This document shows positions 1-23,527 of a stretch of 64,000 nucleotides of DNA, piece after piece; position 1 is the stretch's first letter, and every line of letters starts with the position of its first letter. Position numbers and translations under genes: made by a program. Source of the DNA: Tanypteryx hageni (lineage: Eukaryota > Arthropoda > Insecta > Odonata > Petaluridae); assembly GCA_028673005.1 (NCBI GenBank), contig CM054116.1, positions 93,826,707 through 93,890,706 of the forward strand, written 5' to 3'. The notes under the pieces were generated by a model. That model saw nothing but the letters and a program-made list of their open reading frames with translations, was not told the origin of the DNA and made no database searches.

Positions 1-252
1 GGCAATGATATCAGCTTTACCTCCTAATTTTTTCCCACTTGTCTCTCTTTTGCGGCAACACAACACACACACTGCTTCATTGGGTTCGTCTTCTTTCCGG
101 TGGCCGGGATTGGTTCGGCAAAGTGCCTCTCTGTGACGCGGCGGGGGTGTGGTACTGCGGGTGGCCTACCTGGTTTTGGGGAAACAACACTGTAATAACA
201 GTAACAATAATTCTTGCCCACCTGTCTATTATTTCCTCAATTGGGTCTAACC

Positions 253-400
253 CAGTGGTGTCCAACCATTTCTACATGGTGGGCGGCATCGGTGGTTACG
301 AATCTTTCGGCGGCCCGCATTGGAATTCGCCAATTCCCCTGCGGGCCGGATTAGAGTTTAAGTCGGAAGTTTTCTAAATATTGAGGTGCCATTTGAGTGA
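253..400 (-). repeat. hAT MITE fragment
   Basis: The stretch starting cagtggtgtccaacc closely matches the reverse complement of the right end of the complete MITE at 60078-60423, including the shared ggccgcatt and gcgggcc blocks. Only one terminus is present here and similarity fades after about 365, so this is a truncated copy. The right-hand boundary is approximate. Confidence 0.55.
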
Positions 401-439
401 AAATCGAGTCTGAATAAGGTTTTTATGGTTAACGTTTCA

Positions 440-930
440 ATATTAAATGTTTTATTGTAAAAAATTTCATAAAAATGTATAAATTTTTGTTGACCAATAA
501 AACTCCTGATCTGGCTTTCTTACTATGCTCTGCAGCATAACAAGTGCCAAAAAAAACATGAATCAGGCACTTTATCGCTACTTGAACCAGCCTTTCCACG
601 AAGAGACTGATTCGCATAGCTATTGGTTTCATTGGTAATATAACCGATGAGGTCGTCATCAAAGAGTAGTTCAAAATACTGTAGAACACCTCCATCTAAA
701 TCAACTTTGAAGTTTACAGACGAATCACCTTCTAAATAAAATCTAGGTGGTGCAGGAGGAGGAGAGCCTGAAGTATCGTCTTAACGCCACTGCCCTTCTT
801 GCACTGCTTCTGCTGCATCCCTGGATTCAGAGCCTGTCTCCTCCGAAAAACTTGATTCAGAACCAGAATCCTCAATGTCCACTTCTTCCATATCACAATC
901 AGAACTATTGTAATCCTCGTCACATTCCAT
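440..930 (-). pseudogene. decayed piggyBac-type transposase, N-terminal part
   Basis: Reading the minus strand from the ATG at 930, the frame begins with an acidic, serine-rich segment (MECDEDYNSSDCDMEE) typical of piggyBac transposase N-termini. It has one in-frame stop at 781-783, then continues in the same frame through a segment with LLFDDDLIGYITNETNSYAN. That piece resembles the conserved start of the DDE_Tnp_1_7 (piggyBac) domain, where an F-x-D-D/E-L-I pattern is followed by T-N-x-Y-A. Homology fades after about 530. The catalytic aspartates are not present, so this is a dead 5' fragment. Family assignment comes from motif recognition and was not searched. Confidence 0.6.
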
Positions 931-12675
<11,745 letters not shown>

Positions 12676-13420
12676 GTATCTGCTGACCATGGTACTCCTG
12701 CTTAATCAGGAAGTTGCCTTCATTTGGGGAGTTTTAAGGTGCTTTTTCCTAGGTGTGCTCCCTTGTCCGTGTCCTATGCCATGAATTGTAAAGTGATTCT
12801 GGTATGAATGCTTTTATTTGCATATTTTTGTGTGAGGTGAGGCTGCTACAAAGAATGTGACATTTGAGGGCCACTTGTCAAGAGAAATCAGGCGTGCATC
12901 TGTGGAAATTGGTGAATTGGACTTACACTACAAGCCAAGAACATTAAGATTACCGAACTTGAACTAGTGAAGTCTTCATTTATTAGGGATAAAAAAAGAC
13001 AGCTAATTTCCATCCACAACTCTTTTGGGATGGAGAATATCCTTGGTGTCTGCTGCAGTTCTAATTGTGCAGCAATATCATGAGTACACAAATTAACTCG
13101 ATAAGATGGCAATACACTGTAATATATATTACGAAGAAGCTGTAAAAAGTGCATTTTATTTCCTGTCTATGTAATACATTGTGTGGTAAGGTAGATTTAC
13201 TAAGCCTGCATTCTTTGAGTGTGATATGCTTGATTTCCTAATATTTGTGGGTCACTTGTGGTTTTTTTAATTAATATAGTAATTTTACATTGCTTTAAGT
13301 TGGAGTATTTTGTTATCATTTCAAGCCTAAAACAACAAAATGACCCTTTTAAATGGATTAGTGGACTGTCTGACATTTTGTTATTGTTTTCTGTATATAA
13401 TAAAATATTCTCTATTATAA
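12676..13420 (+). other. WDR5 3' untranslated region
   Basis: This follows the WDR5 stop codon. A consensus AATAAA at 13399-13404, in tatataataaaatattc, is a plausible polyadenylation signal. That would give a ~740-nt 3' UTR, but the cleavage site is inferred. Confidence 0.5.
13399..13404 (+). promoter_or_regulatory. candidate WDR5 poly(A) signal
   Basis: AATAAA hexamer, about 725 nt after the WDR5 stop. Other AATAAA copies occur further downstream, near 14184, so use of this one is not proven. Confidence 0.4.
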
Positions 13421-14191
13421 GTACATAGACAATTGTGGCAACATGATATCCCTACAATCAGTGGTCACAAAATTGTTTTTAGTGCCATAATGTTTTTCAA
13501 TACAATTTAAGATTTTAAAAAATTTCAATTCAGTCGCCTCAACAGAAATTCACTCAAAATTCTTTTGCCTGTGGATGTAGCATTCGTCTCCATATTTCCA
13601 TAAGTGCATGTTATCATGAAATGCCAGTTCATATATCTCATAAAATGTGATTCTTGTTTAATTATTGTCTTACAGAAGTTGTTATGTTGCTACCCTATCT
13701 ACCTGAATATAAGATGACTTGAAATGTAAGACCACCCTTTTAACAGAATTTTCTTTTTACAGAAGAAATTCAAACCTTTGCTTGCCTGTGTCCTCATTGT
13801 GACTAAACTCTTAAACAAATCAATAAGTCTCACATTTGAAACAAAAATATAAAGCAGATTCTATTCTGCAAAACCTATTTCGTGAAGTTTTTTTGCTTTA
13901 GTGACATTACATGCAACTTGTTTCATTGGTGTGTGTTACTTACTTAAGAATTGTGTATCGCTAAAGCAGGCATGTCATACTCGAAGGTACATCAGGGCCA
14001 CGTTGATACAATGGTTGTTATGGAAGGACCACATAGTTATTACAAGTTGTTTAACAGGGCCAGAGTTGGAAAAAATAGACTATGTAGAAGATAGGATGTC
14101 TGTTTTGCAAAAACAAATAATTTAGAAACCACATTCTATTGTACCTCAATAACTAAAAAATATCTTGTATCCTTTTTGCAAAAATAAAATA
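13421..14191. other. intergenic DNA, no gene seen
   Basis: Around 13700-13735 the sequence (gaatataagatgacttg) faintly resembles the termini of the 'ataagtcg' transposon group found at 18635 and 24876. Nothing else is recognised. Confidence 0.3.
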
Positions 14192-15258
14192 CAGGTATAC
14201 TCCGATTTACGTCAGTGCGATATAAAGCAAAGCATTTTTTCCATAAGAATCAATGGTATAAGGAAAGGATGTGTGCAGGAGATTCAGACAGTTCAGCACA
14301 ACCAATTGCAGTAACCCCTCAATGTTGGCACTGGGTAGACAATAAACTGAGTTCGGGGGTGAAGGGGAAATGCTGGTAATGATCCCAATGGAAACAGTAT
14401 TGGATGGGCACATGGATGAGAATTCCCCATCCGAGTAAAGAGTAATGCTGAATCTCAGGGTCACCTGCAATAGGATCACAACACTGCTGCATTTCTAATC
14501 CAAATTTCAGATGTAGTCACCTGGCCACATGCGGCGAATCCTCACGTGCAAGCATTGCTTTGTTATCAGGAAACATATGTCTTATTTGCAGAGAGTTATT
14601 AACCATTTAAGTAGAAAAAGTGCCTATTCTTTAGGATAACAGTGTTTAAGAATATAGAGACAGAATTAATAAACTGAATTAAAATTATTAATATTGTTAC
14701 TATGCCAATATTTTTTGTTACTTTAATATTAAATAATTTTCCTGAATTTTTAGAAAATTTCAGTATGCATAATCAGATTCAGCATGAAATCTACTATGAT
14801 TGAGCATCATAATTTTGGTTAAATGATCAATTTGCCATAATCATGACAAGTTCTAGAGGTTGAAGCTAGTAGTCAGATGTCATTTGACACTGTGGTCAGC
14901 TGGGACGTGAAAAAATCACTCGTGCCCAGATTTTCCATCATGGTTTTTTTAATAACTAGGTTCTCTCGTTACACAACCCTTCAAAGTCAACATATTAAGC
15001 AATCGCCTAGAGAGCATTGACCTGAGTATATTTAAGATTGTTGTTTATTTAGATGTTATATTACTGAGAGTAGATATTTACATCGCAGTATATGATTTTA
15101 TTTAGTATTTTAATCAGATAACAGTTTGAGGAAGGCATCGACAAAAATTTTAAAGAACCTTAGACCTCTAATGACAACTTTGAGTCAAAACGACGAAAAT
15201 CAACACATTAATTTATTGGCGAGGGAACTTTGAATTGACGTAAATCGGGGTATACCTG
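14192..15258. mobile_element. pogo-type MITE with TA target site
   Basis: Terminal inverted repeats begin caggtatactccgatttacg at 14192 and are mirrored by cgtaaatcggggtatacctg ending at 15258. They match over about 23 bp with one mismatch. TA dinucleotides flank both ends (14190-14191 and 15259-15260), as expected for a Tc1/mariner-pogo insertion. The 1067-bp interior has no long frame and no transposase motif, so it would depend on a transposase encoded elsewhere. Confidence 0.8.
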
Positions 15259-15474
15259 TATTTGTATAAAATTTTGGATGATTTAATTAAGACAAAAATT
15301 CACATTCAAGCTGCACCGAGGCACAGAAAGGGCCACCAACAGGGGTGGACTGGCCATATAACTTTCCGCTAATATCACCAGGGCAAGGGTCGGTCCATGG
15401 GTGTCTGCTGGGGCAAGGGGGGCAGCTGTCCCCCTCTGGATCAGGCATCTTTCAAGGGAAAACAAACATTGATG

Positions 15475-15711
15475 GGGGTGCCGGTGGTGTAGTGGTTAGG
15501 ACGCTGGCTGCTACTCGCCCGATGCTTGAAAAAGTCATCGGGTACGAATCCTGCGCGAGTAGGATTTTTCTCAAGGCCACCCGGCCCCCTGTTTGGGTAG
15601 TTTGAGGAGACCGTGCAAATTCAGCTGTTCAGTCCTTCGGAAGGGACGTTAAGCTGTTGGCCCCCCTGGTGTTCTTCGTAAGAGAGGCGAATTGACTGGG
15701 CATTCAAACAA
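15475..15711 (+). mobile_element. tRNA-derived SINE, family 1, copy A
   Basis: The head has an A-box-like tggtgtagtggttaggacg and a B-box-like ggtacgaatcc. It is followed by a unique body containing agtccttcggaagggacgtt. The copy is flanked by a 14-bp target duplication, aacaaacattgatg at 15461-15474 and aacaaccattgatg at 15712-15725, with one mismatch. Related copies lie at 54557-54845 and 56675-56997. The 3' (CA)n tail seen in the others is absent here. Confidence 0.85.
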
Positions 15712-15725
15712 AACAACCATTGATG

Positions 15726-16764
15726 TGTGGTTAGGCCAGGAGAATAACACATTTTTCTGGCAAGCAGGTAGGGACTCCCTGCAATATTCTTGAAACAAAT
15801 CACTAAAATATTAACCCCACCAAACCCAACTGTGAGGGCGTACCTATAAGTTCCAGTGGATGTCCATGGGCTGGTCTGCTGATATTTATACAATTTTTTC
15901 AACGAGTGAGAAAATTTTATCTCCATTAATATTACTTGATTTTAAACAAGTCTTGACCCACTCTCCACTAATGGCGTGATTGGAGGAGGGCTGGGCCAGT
16001 TTTCCTCATAAATTACTGGGCCCTTTGTTAACTCTCATTGTCAGTCCATCCCTGGTCACCAGTTTTACATACCTACAGCTTGTGGGTTGCATGTGGTCCT
16101 CAAGATCATTTTATATGGTTCGCAAAGCTGTTATGAAAATGCAATATGTAAAATTTAAATCTGATACCATATTTTTTTAATCAAAACTATTTTAAAATGA
16201 ATACTAATGCAAAAAAAAATTGAACTTGATTTTTAATGTATAATACCACAAAATCTCTAGGTAACTAATGTAAATTCCAATCCGACCTGCCAAATCATTG
16301 GAAACTTCAAATATGACTCCTTGTAGAAAAGGTTAGCACCCTGTCATATTTGATTAATCGTGTTTTTCAATTTCATGTGTTTTTTTCAATGGTATGTTAT
16401 CATGTTAAGAAGACTTGGTTTTTCAAATGCTAACGAAAAATGCCTTGTCTTACATTCAAGTAAATATTGTATTTATTTTTTATCCACAATAGAGGCAAGT
16501 AAGGTGGTGATCTCTATTTAATGTCTTATATAAGTATTGAGAACTATATTTGGAGGAACTAAATAAATGTGGTCATGTGCCAAAATTGATGACTGCCTTT
16601 TTTTACTGTTTAATTTCAATGTGTTTTGATTTATTAATTTGCACTATTTCTCGTAACTTTTACCCAACTTATTTCTTAAAGTTGTATATGTAATTATATG
16701 AGTCTTAAAACAGTAAAACCTCTTTGCTTATCAAAAAACTATAATAATCACCAGGTCTGAATTA
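15726..16764. other. intergenic DNA, no gene seen
   Basis: Low-complexity AT-rich DNA. No transposon end or domain was recognised. Confidence 0.3.
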
Positions 16765-17268
16765 CAGTACAAGTAATCCCTTGCCAACTGTGAGTGTTAT
16801 GTTCCTGACAACCTGCGGTTGGCAAGGACTTATTGGGGCTAGGGGGAGTGACCCTGGATCCTATTATATACATTTCAGTGTTAAAAATAAGTATGCTATA
16901 CCTGAAAAATGTTGACTATGTAAAAGCACAAAAGAAAATGCATTCCAAGTACAAAGAAGCACAGTACATTATTAACATAATGGTAGAGCTGCCTTGCTGA
17001 CCTTTAGCTTCTCACATTCCTCAAAACTCCACCTTCTCACTAATTTGTAGTCTTATCAGTAGCTAGAAATTCTCTTCTGTCTCTCCTTTTAGTATAGACT
17101 AATTAAAACTTAGATTCTTTAATAACAAATTTTAATATTAGTAAAATAAGCCAACTAGAAATGGCCGCGCACAGAACTGCAGGTACTCAAGACACTGTGG
17201 TTGACAAAATCAGGTATAATTTTTCAACCACTGATACTCAAAACCCTGGTTAGTGAGGGACTACTTAG
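16765..17268. mobile_element. pogo/Tigger-type MITE
   Basis: The left end agtaatcccttgccaac and the right end gttagtgagggactact are imperfect inverted repeats. They are of the agtcccTCGcTAACc type common at Tigger ends. An internal copy of the left motif (ggttggcaagg) lies near 16813. No coding potential is seen. Boundaries are approximate. Confidence 0.5.
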
Positions 17269-18634
17269 GGTCTCTGAAAAAAAGATTCCATTTCAAATTT
17301 CATCAACATTGGTTTATAAATAAAGGTGATCATTTATTATACTATCACCAGGTGAAATCCAATGTTTGATAAGCTGTTCAGGCATGCGTGCTCAGTTGAA
17401 AGATATTCGCTTTATAGGATTTGCCTATGTTTTTATATCTATTAAAATATTTTAAATCAATAGTCGGCCAAAAATATTTTTTATGACATGGGGCCTTGTC
17501 TCGTTGGCATTGCTTAGGGCCTCGGAATGTCTTAATCTGGCTCTAATTAAGATTAGATGTGTCACCATTTGGAAGTCTGAGATATTTATATGTGGAGAAG
17601 TTCTTTATGCTATTTGCTATAATTACTTTGAAAAGAAGAGAAAATAAGGAGAGACAAATATTAACTAAGCTATGCAGTACTTCTTCCAATACTCCCATCT
17701 TGCATGAAACAGGCACCAAATTTGGGGAACAAAGTTGTTTAGCCCTTTCACTGCCTCACCCATATATGGGATAGTATTTATTCCTTGTGCATTGAGCTAT
17801 TAATGTTCTTTGTTTTGTTTACTATATCAGAATAGATTTTAAACCTTTAAAAAATGTTTTAAATGTACTGAAAGTACCCGTATATAAAGTGCACTTTTTC
17901 CAAAATTTGGGCTCAAGGATACATAATTCTTCCAAAAAATTCAAAAAAGGTTAGATGTATAAGTTACAAGAAATCTATTCTCATATCATGAAACGAAAAT
18001 TTAAATACTTTTTATCATAAAAACAAAATTATATGTGGAATAAACCATTGAGAGTTTTAGTAAAACTAGTTGTTCAAATTTAAATTGAGAAATTCTTCAT
18101 TACTGCCAATAGCTACACAGTTTGGTTCATTCATCTGTGTTGATGATGAAATAATAATCTGCTGCATAAGTAAGAAATTCATTTTTTGTGGTGGTTTATA
18201 TAATTGTTTGTAGACAAGCTACCTTGTTCATTGAAAGGCAGAGATTTAATTGTCTTTTTACAAAGGTATTTTGTAATGGTACTCATCAGGTTTTACCATT
18301 AAAAGTTAAAATGCATGCGAAACATCCATCAGTTGCTATGTATGGGTACATTAATGTTCCTAGAAACTGAGCCCAAAAACCTCTGTGTCCTATACATAGG
18401 TATTTAAGGTAGTTGAATGACCCTCAGCAGCCAGATTCTTTTTGAGTATTCTTGTTTGCTCGTTTTTCTTAAAAATTGCGAGCCGTCTTCACCTTTTGGA
18501 AACTGCTTTGAGATTAACACCCCATCTAAATTGTATATTATTTCTCCTATTTTTGTCAAGCTCTGCAAGGTATGCAATGACAATAATTTCCGTGCGCTAT
18601 CAATGGCTATACATTCGCGCAATGGTTGAAACAT
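17269..18634. other. intergenic DNA, no gene seen
   Basis: No domain-bearing frame was found. Sequence near 17876-17960 (gtatataaagtgcac) has weak likeness to the 'ataagtcgcac' transposon terminus at 18650. Confidence 0.3.
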
Positions 18635-20328
18635 ATATATCGTATTTATTCGCATATAAGTCGCACCCTTGTTTTTCAAGACCAAAATTAGAGAAAAATG
18701 CATCCAAGTATAAACCGCATCCCATGTTTTTATAATGCTATTTCAAAGATGCCATGTATTGTATTCTGCTGCTCGCAATGTCAGGGTATTCATTATAGAT
18801 CACACAAAGGAAATTTGAGAATGATGAAATCCATACGTGAGCGTCAAAACAAAGAATGACGCGCACTGTATATGTGAATGTCCGTCGAATGTTCTCGATC
18901 GAGTTTTTTACGACGTACCAATCCATCGATCAATATACCTTTCAAAAATGTTATCTCTCAATATACTTTTTTTTAACCATCCCTCTCCTCTCTCATTACT
19001 CTCCCTTCCAGTCCCATTCGCGCACTGCGATTGCGTACCTCGCCCCTCGTATGCCCCGGCCGTCTCCCCTCCAATCCTCACAGCCGCAGCTTTAATGATG
19101 GCTCGACATCCGAGCCAGAATTTATCAATGTACGTTGGGAAGGAGACACTGTAATATCTAAAGATTATATGTAGGTGAAATAATTCATTTTGGAGGATGA
19201 CTATGGCTCGTTCAACACTATGTCCACATGGGCGTTTAGCTATCAAGTATCGCCTCTATGGGCGCGTTTACGTTTTGGCTACAAATTAAGCATATGATGC
19301 TATCTATGGAAGCTGGTCACCGTAAGCTTTTTAAAGATTCAAGGAGATGCACATTAACATCTGAAGAGCCGCATGCAGTTCAGGAGCTGCCGGTTGGCCA
19401 CCCCTGGTTGACGGCATCTTTCAATGGCGCTTCTCGCTGTGATGGCCAGCTAACATCGAAATGTTTATATCACCGTCATCACTAATAAAAATAATAGTTC
19501 TCATCCCTTTTTATTTGTTGCAATGGTCACGTAATGTTTTTATGTCAACTACGCGGTGACATAGCCAAGGTTTTGCCTCAGCCGGACAGGGAGAGGTACC
19601 CCGCCGGAGGCGAAAAATATTTCGACGCGCATGAATATGCTAACTTTTAAATTAAAAATTATGAAACCTAATGGGGATGTTGATTCTTACAACATAGAAA
19701 TTAGGACACTAATATATTATTTTAAATTTTAAGGGCATTCAAATCAGAATGACCTTGGGATTTGGGTTTGAACTCCCAAAACCAACCCCGTCGTTACGCC
19801 ACTGCACCTACCGTATATTGAATGACGGGAGCAGAGCCGTTTTATGAAATTTGAGGCCCCTGCGCTAATAATTAACATGGGCCCCCTCGCTTTTCCAGGA
19901 ATTAAAAAAAATAATGTGGTAACGTGTACTAGTAAGTAGATGCAATAATTTTCATGTAAATTTTATATTTTTTTATGAAAATCACTACTTCAATATTTTA
20001 GAATTTTTGGAATTATCATTAAAAAAATACAATTTTAAATTAATATAGTAATTCTTTTATTTAAATTTATAAATAGTTAATTATTTATGAAAACGAAATA
20101 GGTATATTTATTCTAAAGAAATAAAAAATGCCTCTTCCTTGAACAAAAATAAAAATATCAGTTCCTGTGGGTAACTATTTTTCATAGCATTATTTAAAAA
20201 ATAACATTTAAATTTTCATTCCAGATACTCAATATTAAATATATAAAAATCACAATAAAAAATAAAATTAATTAATTAATGAAACGACTTCTATTAACAT
20301 ATAATAAAATATAACTGAATTTAAATTT

Positions 20329-20960
20329 TCATTTTGTGTACTTCGGGCATATGTTTATAATTTCGGGAAAATCAACGTCTTTTAAAAAGTCGGATCCAAT
20401 CGCCGTAATAATTAAATTATTTAGTTTTGTTTGCCCCAAAGCAGATCGTAAATAGTTTTTTATGCGTTTTAAAGCAGAAAATGATCTTTCCCTCCTAGAG
20501 TTCGTTACAGCAATACTAAGAAACATTCTTAATGCGATTTCTATATTCGGAAAAGTAGACTTTTTCTCCGCGATAAATTTAAAAGTTTTTCGGCATTTGA
20601 ATGTAACAAAGTATTTTCAGTGGTATTGGGAATAATGTATTTTAAATGAATACATTCTTCAATGAAATTTTCTTCAATGTCGTTCTTGTATAGTACTTTC
20701 AATAATTCAGCAGCTTTTTTCCTATAACATCATCATCGAGTTTCACAAGATACATTAAAAATTCAAACACTTCATTTATCTCACTATATGAAGATTTTCT
20801 TTTATCAACCTCTGCTAGTAAAAAGTCGATTACCATGAAATACATATTTACACGCAGATTACTTTTCGGATTAAATTCAGCATCGCCTGTATTAGTCTCA
20901 TCAAAGTGTTTATTAAATTTTTAATCAAAAATGTAAATTTCATGCGGATATGTAAAGAAT
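20329..20960 (-). pseudogene. decayed hAT transposase (ZMYM1-like), C-terminal part
   Basis: The minus-strand translation at 20329-20526 contains FLSIAVTNSRRERSFSALKR and KNYLRSALGQTKLNNL, the signature of the hAT C-terminal dimerisation domain. Upstream, at about 20560-20960, further hAT-like text (VIDFLLAEVDKR, VFEFLMYLVKLDDDVIG) continues in shifted frames with stops. The fragment is inactive. It is one of three minus-strand hAT relics in the window, with 49914-50448 and 55076-55591. Confidence 0.75.
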
Positions 20961-20982
20961 ATATAAAATCTTTAAAGGTGCC

Positions 20983-21114
20983 AAAAATGAGCATGAAGCA
21001 TATTGCTCTATTTGTCATAAATCAATATCTTTAGCAGTGTACGGGAAATTAGATTTGGAGCAGCATTTGAATTCAGCCAAGCATAAGAAAAATATTATAT
21101 TTGAAAATACATAA
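20983..21114 (+). pseudogene. BED-like zinc finger fragment
   Basis: A 43-residue plus-strand segment contains YCSICHKSIS...GKLDLEQH...AKHKK, a C-x2-C ... H-x5-H arrangement. It resembles the BED-type fingers at the N-terminus of hAT-like and related transposases. It ends in TAA at 21112-21114 and has no nearby start or downstream domain on the same strand. It faces away from the adjacent hAT relic, so it may come from another insertion. Confidence 0.5.
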
Positions 21115-21173
21115 AGGGTTAAACAAGCAAGTATGTACCTTCTTAAATCCTGTTATCATATAGAGCAGCGGTT

Positions 21174-21260
21174 CTCAACCTTTTTCGGTAATGTACCCCT
21201 TTTTAATTTTTAACATTGTCATGTACCCCCACACCACTCCCTCTTCCTACTTGCATTTTA
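21174..21260 (+). repeat. hAT MITE left-end fragment
   Basis: The sequence cagcggttctcaaccttttt followed by a run of tacccc blocks is the usual start of a hAT-type MITE. No inverted partner was found downstream, so only a fragment is called and its right limit is arbitrary. Confidence 0.4.
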
Positions 21261-23527
21261 TGGCCAAGATTTTTTTATATAACAAAATAACTATTATGAC
21301 ATTTAATGAAATATTATATTTTAACCACATTTTTAAATATCACTCTTGTAATTTATAAAGATGATTTATTAATTTATTTACCATATCTATCAGACTATTA
21401 GACACTTAGGGCTATAAGAGGCACCAAGGCTATGAATTTAAAAATTTAGGAAAGAGAATCTCATTGTTTTTTAAGATGGGGTAGATTTAATGGGGTCTTG
21501 GTGTTATTTATTAAGCACATGTGTTATGATGTAACTTTCACAATCTTCAAATAGCGCACCATATTCACTGCCTTCAATTGCCTTGCTAATATTACGTTTC
21601 CTAAAAAACCAACAAAACAAGAGGAATAACAATAATATCTACCATTTGTAAGGCTAAACAATCAATGTGCAGTTATGCATGAGACATAAAAAGTTACATT
21701 ATGATTATTGTCAACTGCTTCAGCCGTTACTTTGTAGAAATCCATAATTCAAAAATAATGTAACTTGGTATTGTAGAAATTTTATCGAGTTACATTATTT
21801 TTTAATTATATTAGTGCGATTTTTGCATCTGTTTTCCAGACAATCCTCTCGATGCACAGTCGAATTTTGGTCACTGTAAGGATGAGATAGTGTTCGGAGG
21901 TCAGACGATTGCGGTTCTGCATCTTTATTGCTGTCAAAGTTGAGAATCCAGTCTCAGCATTGGTTAACCTCTCAAGATATTAATTGAATTCCACCCATCA
22001 GATAGAAGGACAATTAAATAAATCTGTGATTTGTCTCTCCCTTTCCTCGTATTCACCACCCCATCCCTTGCCTACAATGTTAAATCTTTGTATACTAAGC
22101 ATATCTTGTGTACTGATCCTCACTCACTCTACACCCATTTTAAGCTATTATTTTACTTTCCTCCCTCCCTCCCAAAAATTTCCTCGGTAGAGGTGTCCTA
22201 GTGAACATTAATGATTATAATCGTTAATATTAGATAATTATCTCCCTTTTAAGACTTCCTATTTTCTCCTAACATTTAAGCCACATCTTTATTCTGTAAA
22301 CCTAAATGAAGTTGGGTCATATGCGAGTAAATACGATATATTATTTATCTCAATTACTTATGTTGCTGCAATTCATCATATCAGTGTATCATTTTCATAG
22401 CCATCTTAAGGGAGAGGCCACATGAGCCTTGGCCCAGAGCCTCAAAATTTAGAGAGGAGAAATAAAACACTAAAAAGTCAGAAATACTTATGAACTATTA
22501 GACATGAGGAAAGAAACAGAAAAAATAGCCTACTTGGTTTTTTACATTGAATTTTTAATAGGTATATAATATGAAATTGTGAGTTTACTTTATACTTTTT
22601 CTTTATTTAATATTTTTATTTTTCCAGTATTTATTTATACCCCAGCCACTCACCCCCTAAAAAGCATAATACTGTATATTGTTATTCAATGAAATCAGAC
22701 GTAGTAACCATCACAACATTTTACAATCAATGCAAAAATTTGATAACTCAGACTTGCCCTGCAAATGGGAGGGCCTCAATAAAGTTAGGGCAGGTAAAAA
22801 GATGCTTGGTGTTATTGGAGATTAAGACAGAATCAATAAACTTAGTGATTACACAAATATATATGAGTGACCATGAGAATGGAGTGGGGCAATTCTACAA
22901 TCAACTTGAGGAATTTATAAGAAAAGTAAAAGCCAAAAAGAACTTAGTGGTTGTGGGAGATTAGAATGCTGTAGTGGAAAAAGGTAAGGATGGTAGCAAG
23001 GTAGATAAATTGAGCCTAGGAAGGAGAAATGAAAGAAGGCAAAAAATGGTAGTTTTTCATACTTGGAAAATTCTTGGGGTTATACATTGTTATCAGAATG
23101 ATTGTATTATGCTCAGACAAAGATATAGAGATATGGTTTTGAACTCCAATAGTTTTCTAAAGAGAAAAAAGACTGATCTCAATTAGATAATTATGAAGTC
23201 TTGCCTGAAATTTAAAAGTTTAGTACCAAATGGTATTTAGAAGTAAATGCTTGTAAGCATGCAACCGCTGAGGACAACTGAGAGCTTATGAAAGTGAGTA
23301 TCATAGAAAGTGTGGGAAAATGGTAGGAAAGACTGCATTGAATAAAACAAAGAAGCCATGGTTTATGGAAGGTTTATTAAAAAGATGGAAAAAGAGGAAG
23401 GTGGAGGCAGATTGATACAGAAAATGGAAGGAGAATGTGTCAAGAATTAAACAAAAAGATTAGAAGGGAAACTACATAGTTGAGCCAGAGGATGTGAGTA
23501 AAATATGAAAAAAGTATGCCGTATATG

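Larger units (their letters stand above)
18635..22341. mobile_element. long TIR element enclosing hAT relics
   Basis: The left terminus atatatcgtatttattcgca (18635 onward, TIR to about 18659) and the reverse complement of 22317-22341 agree at 23 of 25 positions. This gives a ~3.7 kb unit. The left subterminal part continues with ataagtcgcaccc. Inside are a CpG-rich stretch (about 18840-19620), the hAT fragment at 20329-20960, a zinc-finger fragment at 20983-21114 and a MITE end near 21174. No transposase for the outer TIRs is recognised. Pairing of the two ends is inferred from terminal similarity, and the target duplication is unclear. Confidence 0.5.

Noticed and set aside
39..377. 112-residue plus-strand frame at the left edge
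   Set aside because: No domain. It runs through the hAT MITE fragment and is opposed by similar-length frames on the other strand, so it looks fortuitous.
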